Below are positions 23,502-29,186 of a stretch of 29,186 bases of DNA, in pieces. The notes beneath the pieces were generated by a model, which saw only the letters and a program-made list of their open reading frames with translations, did not search any database and was not told the origin of the DNA. The translations under genes and the position numbers were made by a program. Numbering within the stretch: the stretch's first letter is position 1; every line of letters begins with the position of its first letter. This stretch comes from an uncultured Anaerococcus sp. (lineage in GTDB: Bacteria > Bacillota > Clostridia > Tissierellales > Peptoniphilaceae). The stretch is from the NCBI GenBank assembly GCA_943913325.1, contig CALTXP010000011.1, positions 1-29,186 on the forward strand. The letters are read 5' to 3'.

Positions 23502-23506
23502 GAATT

Positions 23507-25525
23507 ATGAAATATGAAAAATACCTAGTAGACGATCGAGCTAACCTACATCCTAGGAAAAATCAATATATAATCGATCAAATTGAAGGGAAGACAGATG
23601 TAAGTAAGTCTAGTCATCCTTATAATATTAAGCTTAATGAATATAAGAAAGAGGAAAAGAAACTCTTAAATATTAAAAAAAGGGAGGCTTCCATAATATC
23701 AAAAAAGGAAGCTCATTCAAAAGATTTTAAAGATTTAGCGGCAAAATATTATCTGGCTCAATCCATGTTAGATTTTTATGAATCTAATTCAGATTTGACT
23801 TATGATGCTGAGCTTAAAGCTAAAGAAGCTAATATTTATATAAATGAAATACCGGACATTATAGACCATGATTTATATCTAAAAAGTCAACTTACTGAAA
23901 AAAGTAATGAGCTTCATTTATTGACAGAAGAGGATATAAGAATTGCTAATGAAAAAATAGATGAAGATAAGAAAGCTTTAAAGGGAAAATATGATAAAGA
24001 TTTAGGACTTTTAAAAGAAAGTTATAGTAAAAAACTTATTTCTAAAAAAGCTTATAAGTCTGAAAAACAGAAGCTTAAAAAGAGCTTTGAAGATAATAAT
24101 AAGGCTATAGAATTCCAAAATCCCAAAGTTTCTCTAGAAGAAGAAATTAAAAGTCTAAAATATGAGATTAAGCAAGATCTTAAGGGAGAAAGAAAAATAT
24201 TAGCAAGTGATTTAGCTGAAGCTCGCCGTAGAACTCCTATAGAAAAAGAAAAGATAAGACCATGGAGATCTATAGTATCTATTCTCCTTCCGGGTTTAGG
24301 ACAGCTTTTAAATGGTCAATGGCAAAAGGCTATATGGTTTTTTTTAGGAAGTCTATTTATTTATATAATTGCTATTCCTTATGCTTTAGGTTTTGGCAAT
24401 TATCAGGGCGAAGGTATAGCAGGTTTGATAAGCCTTGCAGAGGGCGGAGGCAGACTTGATAGGTCAATCCTATTTATGATTGAGGGAATTATTGCCTTAG
24501 TATTTATATTGATAGCAATATTTATATATATTAAGTCTTTTAAGGATACCCGCAATGTCGAGAAAGCTGAGATGACAGGAATTAGACCAAACAATTGGTT
24601 TGAAACTCGTAAATTTATGAGGACAGATGGATTCCCATATCTTATAACTACTCCAGCTTTAATACTAATAGTGTTTATAGTAATAGTACCTATTGTTACA
24701 GCAATATTGATCTCTTTTACTGATATGAATCCTCAAAACCAAAATAAATTTCACTGGGCAGGTCTTTCTAATTATATAACAATTGCTAAAGGTCAAGGTA
24801 TAGCAGGTAAGGCTTTCTGGAAGATATTTGGATGGACATTAGTATGGACTTTAGCAGCATCAACACTTGCTATTGTTCTAGGATTTATATTTGCTCTTCT
24901 TGTAAATAATGAAAGAATAAAGGGAAAGAAATTTTTTAGGACAGTATACCTACTCCCTTGGGCAGTTCCTGCATTTATAACTATTATGTTCTTTTCTATT
25001 ATGACTAGTCGTGGAGGGGTATTGTCTAATGCTTTTTCTTCGCTATTTAATACGAGCTTAGATATAAAGAATAACACCTACCAGACAAGATTATCTTTGA
25101 TTTTAATACAAGGATGGCTAGGTCATTCATATATATTCTTACTAACAACAGGAGTGCTTCAAGCAATACCTAAAGACTTATATGAAGCTGCAAGTATAGA
25201 TGGAGCAAGTGGAATAAGAAGAACATTTAAAATTACCATACCTTTGGTACTATTCCAGATAGCTCCAATGCTTATTAATCAATACACATTTAACTTTAAT
25301 AACTTCTCCATTATTTACCTTTACAATCAGGGTGGACCGTTTAATCCTAAAGTTTACGGGAATTTAGCTGGATCATCAGATATCCTTATATCCTATATCT
25401 ATAAGCTAACAATGGAAAGTCAATATCAGGCGATAGGTGCCGCTATAACAGTATTTATATCAATAATATTAATTATTATATCTTACTTAGGTTATAGAAA
25501 ATCTTCCGCTTTTAAGGAGTATTAA
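23507..25525 (+). CDS. malF: MalF-type permease with long coiled-coil N-terminus
   Basis: A 672-residue permease, much longer than streptococcal-type MalF/MalC (about 430-450) or E. coli MalF (514). Residues 1-about 245 are cytosolic, highly charged (many Lys/Glu) and helical, with likely coiled coil at about 45-75 and 130-235. Then come a PGLGQLLNGQWQKAIWFF membrane hairpin (about 260-285), another helix pair, and the true permease core from about 375 (FPYLITTPALILIVFIVIV) with the EAA loop EAASIDGASGIRRTFKITIP. The core and the PGLGQxxNG entry are usual for Gram-positive MalF; the front part is not. It could regulate transport or bind MalK or an unknown partner. Stop TAA 25523-25525. Confidence 0.88.
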   Translation: MKYEKYLVDDRANLHPRKNQYIIDQIEGKTDVSKSSHPYNIKLNEYKKEEKKLLNIKKREASIISKKEAHSKDFKDLAAKYYLAQSMLDFYESNSDLTYDAELKAKEANIYINEIPDIIDHDLYLKSQLTEKSNELHLLTEEDIRIANEKIDEDKKALKGKYDKDLGLLKESYSKKLISKKAYKSEKQKLKKSFEDNNKAIEFQNPKVSLEEEIKSLKYEIKQDLKGERKILASDLAEARRRTPIEKEKIRPWRSIVSILLPGLGQLLNGQWQKAIWFFLGSLFIYIIAIPYALGFGNYQGEGIAGLISLAEGGGRLDRSILFMIEGIIALVFILIAIFIYIKSFKDTRNVEKAEMTGIRPNNWFETRKFMRTDGFPYLITTPALILIVFIVIVPIVTAILISFTDMNPQNQNKFHWAGLSNYITIAKGQGIAGKAFWKIFGWTLVWTLAASTLAIVLGFIFALLVNNERIKGKKFFRTVYLLPWAVPAFITIMFFSIMTSRGGVLSNAFSSLFNTSLDIKNNTYQTRLSLILIQGWLGHSYIFLLTTGVLQAIPKDLYEAASIDGASGIRRTFKITIPLVLFQIAPMLINQYTFNFNNFSIIYLYNQGGPFNPKVYGNLAGSSDILISYIYKLTMESQYQAIGAAITVFISIILIIISYLGYRKSSAFKEY

Positions 25526-25526
25526 T

Positions 25527-26425
25527 ATGCTAAGAAGAAAAAAAATAAAGAAAATGACCTATATTTATCAGACTTGCAACCCTTATCAACTGGTGGGAAG
25601 ATAGCCTTATTTTTAACATACTTACTACTTATAGTATGGGCAGCTATAATACTTATTCCACTTATAATAATGACTATAAGTAGTTTTAATGGAAATCAAG
25701 GCCAATATATTTCTATGGCAGGTGATTTTCAGTTTAGTCTAGATAACTTTAGATATTTATTTGAGCGAACTTATTTTTTAAGATGGGTTTTAAATACACT
25801 AAGAATAGCTGTTATAACTACGATCTTAACTTTGATATTTGTATCATTTACAGGATATGCCTATTCTAGATTTAGATTTAAGGGAAAGAGGGCAAGCCTT
25901 ATAGCTATAATGCTAGTGCAAATTATCCCAGCTTTTGCAGGGATCACAGCCTACTATGCAATACATTCTATAGTAAATGGTATAATTCCTATTTTTTCTA
26001 GATCTGCAATGCTTATTTTAATCTATTCTGGTGGATCGATAGCTACAAATACCTTTATACTAAAAGGATATCTAGATAGCATAAGTCCAGAGTTAGATGA
26101 AGCAGCTCGTATAGATGGATGTTCAAATTTTGAGGTTTATAGGTTGATAATTATGCCTTTGGCTAGGCCTATGCTTGCAATAATTGCATTGCAATGCTTT
26201 ATAGGACCATTTTTAGATTACTTAATGCCAAAGATACTGTTGACTAATCCTATGGATTATACACTAGCAACAGGACTATTTACTTTGATTAATGATATGA
26301 GAACGATGAATCAGCCAGCATTTGCAGCAGGTGGATTCTTATCTGCAGTACCAGTTATGATATTATTCCTTATATTACAAGATGAGCTAGTATCAGGACT
26401 TTCAAGTGGTGCTGTTAAGGGTTAG
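25527..26425 (+). CDS. malG: MalG-type permease, start out of frame by one base
   Basis: The permease core (from residue after TTG 25574, 283 residues) is normal: six helices, EAA loop DEAARIDGCSNFEVYRLIIMPL, ending SGLSSGAVKG. The natural start is ATG 25527, eight bases after AAGGAGT, directly behind malF. But from that ATG the frame runs MLRRKKIKKMTYIYQ and stops, whereas one more A in the A8 tract (25538-25545) gives MLRRKKNKENDLYLSDLQPL and joins the core. In the core frame there is no ATG/GTG/TTG before TTG 25574, which lacks a ribosome site. So this is a frameshift, a sequencing error, or slippage-controlled expression. Pairs with MalF. Confidence 0.85.
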
Positions 26426-26434
26426 GAGATTTAG

Positions 26435-27520
26435 ATGAGAGTAAAATTAGACAATATAGGGAAAAAGTATGAAGGTCGTGAAAATTTCACTATAAGAAAT
26501 ATAGATTTAGATATAGAGAATAAAGATTTTTGTGTTATTCTTGGACCATCCGGATGTGGTAAATCGACTCTAATAAGGATGATAGCAGGTCTTAACTCTA
26601 TTACAGAAGGAACTTTATACTTTGATGATAAGATAATGAATAAGGTAGAGCCTAAGGATCGTGATATAGCCATGGTTTTTCAATCATACGCCCTATATCC
26701 ACATATGACAGTTTATGAAAATATGGCCTTTTCACTTAATATGAAAAATGAAAGCAAAAAATTAATTGATGAGAGAGTTAAAAGTGCTGCAAAAATCTTA
26801 CAGCTTGAGGATTATCTCTATAATAGACCATCAGATATATCAGGTGGGCAAAGACAAAGAGTTGCCCTAGGTCGTGCCATAGTACGTAATCCAGCAGTAT
26901 TTTTAATGGATGAGCCTTTATCAAATCTTGATGCTAAGCTACGTGAGTCTATGAGAGTGGAGATTGTAAGGATTCATAACCAATTAAATACCACAAGTAT
27001 TTATGTAACCCATGATCAGACAGAAGCTATGACAATGGCAACAAAGATAGTTTTATTAGATAAGGGTATAGTACAACAAGTAGGAGCCCCTACAGATTTT
27101 TATAGGAAGCCCAACAATCTATTTGTTGCAGGCTTCATAGGTTCTCCGACTATGAATATTATCGAAGGAAAAATCACTGATGGAATATTTGTAAGTAATA
27201 CAGGGGAGATTAAAATTAGACCTTCAGATAATGATAGTAAGCTTATAAGAAATTATGAAGGTAAAAAAGTTTATTTAGGAATTAGATCAGAAAGATTTAT
27301 AGCTGAGAAAAGAGATTATAATACCCTAAGTGCAAGCATTGATGTAATTGAAATGCTAGGAAAGGAACAATTGCTTTATACAAAATTAAATGATGGAACC
27401 AATATAGTGATAAGTCAACCAGGTTACTTTGATTACAATATAGGTGAAAAACACTACTTTACCCTAGATCCAGAAGCTTTGCACTTTTTTGATGGAGATA
27501 CTACTGAAAGAATAAATTAA
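26435..27520 (+). CDS. malK: MalK-type ABC ATPase
   Basis: A 361-residue ATPase: Walker A GPSGCGKST (37-45), Q-loop MVFQSYALYPHMTV, signature ISGGQRQRVALGRAI, Walker B FLMDEPLSNLDAKL, switch VTHDQTEAMTMA and a C-terminal regulatory TOBE domain (LGIRSERF, IDVIEMLGKEQLLY). AGGAGAT precedes ATG 26435, nine bases after malG. It is distinct from the ATPase at 12634, so the two importers do not need to share one. Last gene of the operon. Confidence 0.93.
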   Translation: MRVKLDNIGKKYEGRENFTIRNIDLDIENKDFCVILGPSGCGKSTLIRMIAGLNSITEGTLYFDDKIMNKVEPKDRDIAMVFQSYALYPHMTVYENMAFSLNMKNESKKLIDERVKSAAKILQLEDYLYNRPSDISGGQRQRVALGRAIVRNPAVFLMDEPLSNLDAKLRESMRVEIVRIHNQLNTTSIYVTHDQTEAMTMATKIVLLDKGIVQQVGAPTDFYRKPNNLFVAGFIGSPTMNIIEGKITDGIFVSNTGEIKIRPSDNDSKLIRNYEGKKVYLGIRSERFIAEKRDYNTLSASIDVIEMLGKEQLLYTKLNDGTNIVISQPGYFDYNIGEKHYFTLDPEALHFFDGDTTERIN

Positions 27521-27529
27521 TATAAAGAG

Positions 27530-27580
27530 CTCTTACTAGATGACAAAATATTCTAGTTTATCATCTAGTAGGAGTCTTTT
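27530..27580. terminator. Convergent terminator shared by malK and ogt
   Basis: Stem CTCTTACTAGATGA/TCATCTAGTAGGAG (27530-27543, 27561-27574; 14 bp with one G-T pair) followed by TCTTTT. Its right arm is the last codons and stop of the alkyltransferase on the other strand, so the coding end doubles as terminator stem. Confidence 0.75.
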
Positions 27581-28025
27581 CTATAGCAAGTAGTTTTTTC
27601 TTTAAATCTAGCCCGTAAGCATACCCGTGTAGTTTACCATCAGATCCTATTACCCTATGGCAAGGTATTATTATCATAATAGGATTTTTACCAATAGCAC
27701 TTGCTACAGCTCTAATTGCTTTAGGTTTACCTATGGCTTCTGCTATTTCCTTATAGCTTTTGATATTCCCATAAGAGATATTTTTAAGTTCATTCCATAC
27801 TGTCATCTGAAACTTTGTTCCTTTAGCTTTCAAATTGTTATAAAATGAAAAGTTCATCCTTTTACCCTTCAAATACTCATTTATTTCCTTATCAATATTA
27901 TCAGTGAATAAAGATCTTTCATTATAATCATAAATTTCATTTACTTTTTCAATTTTATAAATTTCATTATTAAAATACGTTATTTTCAATAAACCAATTG
28001 AATATAAATAATAAGCTGTTTTCAT
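27561..28025 (-). CDS. ogt: O6-methylguanine-DNA methyltransferase
   Basis: A 154-residue suicide DNA-repair protein that takes alkyl groups from O6-alkylguanine onto its own cysteine. The active site PCHRVI (121-126, Cys122) sits in the usual helix-turn-helix domain (YKEIAEAIGKPKAIRAVASAIGKNP, of which IRAVASAIGKNP includes the Arg finger region), and the C-terminal GYAYGLDLKKKLLAIE matches GGY..GL.RK..LL..E. The N-terminal RNase-H-like half is short and divergent. Single gene on the minus strand; ATG 28025 lies in an AT-rich leader without a clear site (AATAATATC). Confidence 0.92.
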   Translation of the reverse strand: MKTAYYLYSIGLLKITYFNNEIYKIEKVNEIYDYNERSLFTDNIDKEINEYLKGKRMNFSFYNNLKAKGTKFQMTVWNELKNISYGNIKSYKEIAEAIGKPKAIRAVASAIGKNPIMIIIPCHRVIGSDGKLHGYAYGLDLKKKLLAIEKTPTR

Positions 28026-28189
28026 GATATTATTATAATCCTAATTATTAAAAGTATATTATAAATACTTAAGTAAATTTTCTATATAAATTACTTTTGA
28101 TAAATGCTAACTATTATTAATAAGATTTTAATATCTCGCTTATAGTGATATACTAAAATTAGTATTCACTTGCAAAGGAGATTAATAAA
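28026..28189. other. AT-rich intergenic region without a gene
   Basis: Some 165 bases, very AT-rich. On the minus strand TATAAT-like boxes lie in front of ogt. An isolated AAGGAG at about 28176-28181 on the plus strand has no reading frame behind it and may be left over from whatever removed the end of the M20 gene. Confidence 0.4.
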
Positions 28190-29186
28190 TCAATATAATA
28201 ATCTATAAATTCTAAGTAATTTATTTTTTCCGGTAGTTACAACTGGTAGTAAACCCAAATATATTTCCTGTGACAAATTTGCACCGTTTTCATTAGCTTC
28301 ATTTATGTATTTATTAAATAACTCTCTAACTTTATCGTTATTATATTCTGGTATCATACGTACATTAAATTCTGCAAAAGCGGAGTCAGCTACTGAATTA
28401 ACTTGTTTTCCACCATTAATAACGCTATTTGTTATAACTATACTTTCAATAGCATCTCTAGCTTCTTCTTTGCTAATGTCATTAGGTAATTGACCTTCCA
28501 ATTCATCTATCATATTACTGTAATCTAAAGAATTACTTTTAATAGTTTTTCTTAAGCTCTCATATTCACTATTAATAGTTTCAATAAAAGCAATTAGAGG
28601 CGTGATGGCATTTTTACCTAAAATGGTACAGAGCTATGTGAGGATTTTCCCATAGAAGTAATTTTAAAATCCATAGAACCTTTGTGGGAATAAACTAAAC
28701 TGGGATAAGAAGGCTCTGCAATGATTAGGGCATCTAAATCTTTTGTATAACCCTTATCATAAAGTTGTTTTGATCCAGCTTGCTCTATTTCTTCTCCAAC
28801 TGTAGCCATAAATTTAATTGTTACATTTTTAAGCCTATCACTTTTTTTAATCTCGATTAGTGAGATGTCTAGGGCTGCCAAGCCAGATTTCATATCAGCT
28901 GCTCCACGAGCATATAAATATCCATTATTTTCTGTTAATGTAAAAGGATCATAGGTCCACTCATCATGATTACCTTCATCAACTACGTCCATATGTCCTG
29001 ATACACCTATAACAGGCTTTCCAAATCCTATACTAGCTTAGATTAGCACGAGTTTTTGAAAGCTTATCTATGTGTGAATCAATACCGTATTTGTCAAAAA
29101 GCTTTTTCAAATATTTTGCAACTTCTATTTCATTATCATTTACAGTTTTAATTGCTACAATATCAGATAAAATTTTGATTTTTTCT
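28190..29186 (-). pseudogene. Broken M20 family peptidase/deacylase (ArgE/DapE-like)
   Basis: Three frames together rebuild an M20 metallopeptidase. Its beginning lies beyond the window edge (EKIKILSDIVAIKTVNDNEI). Frame 1 reaches a TAG at 29033-29035; removing one A near 29036-29040 joins it to frame 2, IGFGKPVIGVSGHMDVVDEG, RGAADMKSG and TVGEEIEQAGS, with metal and catalytic residues. Frame 2 stops in VPF at 28618; one more T in that short run joins it to GKNAITPLIAFIETINSEYE and the fragment starting MIDELEGQLPNDISKEE (28513). The frame ends early after PVVTTGKNKLL (28190), missing about 90-110 residues with the last metal ligand. Two indels and a 3' loss argue for a true pseudogene; the single-base changes alone could be sequencing errors. 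Confidence 0.85.

Noticed and set aside
28165..28200. Plus-strand gene behind the AAGGAG at about 28176
   Set aside because: No open frame of useful length follows.
1..29186. CRISPR array, tRNA, rRNA or prophage
   Set aside because: No regularly spaced repeats, no tRNA-like cloverleaf or rRNA signature, and no phage structural or integrase genes seen.

Overview
The window is AT-rich, with Shine-Dalgarno sites of the AAGGAG type, short Firmicutes-style operons and a ctsR-mcsA-mcsB-clpC stress operon. Together these point to a low-GC Gram-positive bacterium. A host-associated anaerobic coccus of the Anaerococcus/Peptoniphilus type is my best guess, made from protein style and not from a search. 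I see no rRNA, tRNA, CRISPR array or phage genes.

Layout. (1) Positions 1-1150 are decayed accessory DNA: a well-preserved yjdF-type riboswitch, a broken yjdF reading frame, and a startless remnant of a small membrane-anchored protein. (2) 1167-5686, minus strand: a type-II P-type cation ATPase behind a manganese (yybP-ykoY) riboswitch with its own promoter and terminator, then an M42 aminopeptidase and a LURP-one/YxjI-like protein. (3) 5762-7405: a small membrane protein and an internally deleted IS3/IS150-type insertion sequence. (4) 7442-11473: a secreted and anchored DUF2207 protein, divergent from the KtrB/KtrA potassium uptake pair, whose leader holds a 150-bp inverted-repeat element. 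(5) 11547-12511: a possible small RNA and a YugP-like membrane zinc protease. (6) 12634-16824: a complete CUT1 ABC importer (ATPase, two permeases, binding lipoprotein) of the UgpCAEB type. (7) 16835-21632: a 73-bp MITE-like relative of the leader element, then CtsR-controlled ctsR-mcsA-mcsB-clpC. (8) 21652-27580: a maltose/maltodextrin-type importer (binding lipoprotein, unknown membrane protein, MalF with a long coiled-coil N-terminus, MalG, MalK) under a strong promoter with a cre-like operator. (9) 27561-29186, minus strand: an O6-alkylguanine-DNA alkyltransferase and a broken M20 peptidase cut by the window edge.

The genes combine metal and potassium homeostasis (Mn riboswitch/ATPase, KtrAB), uptake of two oligosaccharide-like or phosphodiester-like substrates, and protein quality control. 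The most surprising point is that the McsB homologue, in the standard place for the protein-arginine kinase, has lost essentially all the kinase signature residues although its partners McsA and ClpC look intact. Other points worth a look are the orphaned yjdF riboswitch, the dispersed inverted-repeat family (one copy with a 5-bp target duplication, the other in the ktrAB leader), a poly-A frameshift at the start of malG, and the MalF extension. Several single-base homopolymer differences (malG, M20 peptidase) could be true mutations or sequencing errors; the sequence alone cannot tell.
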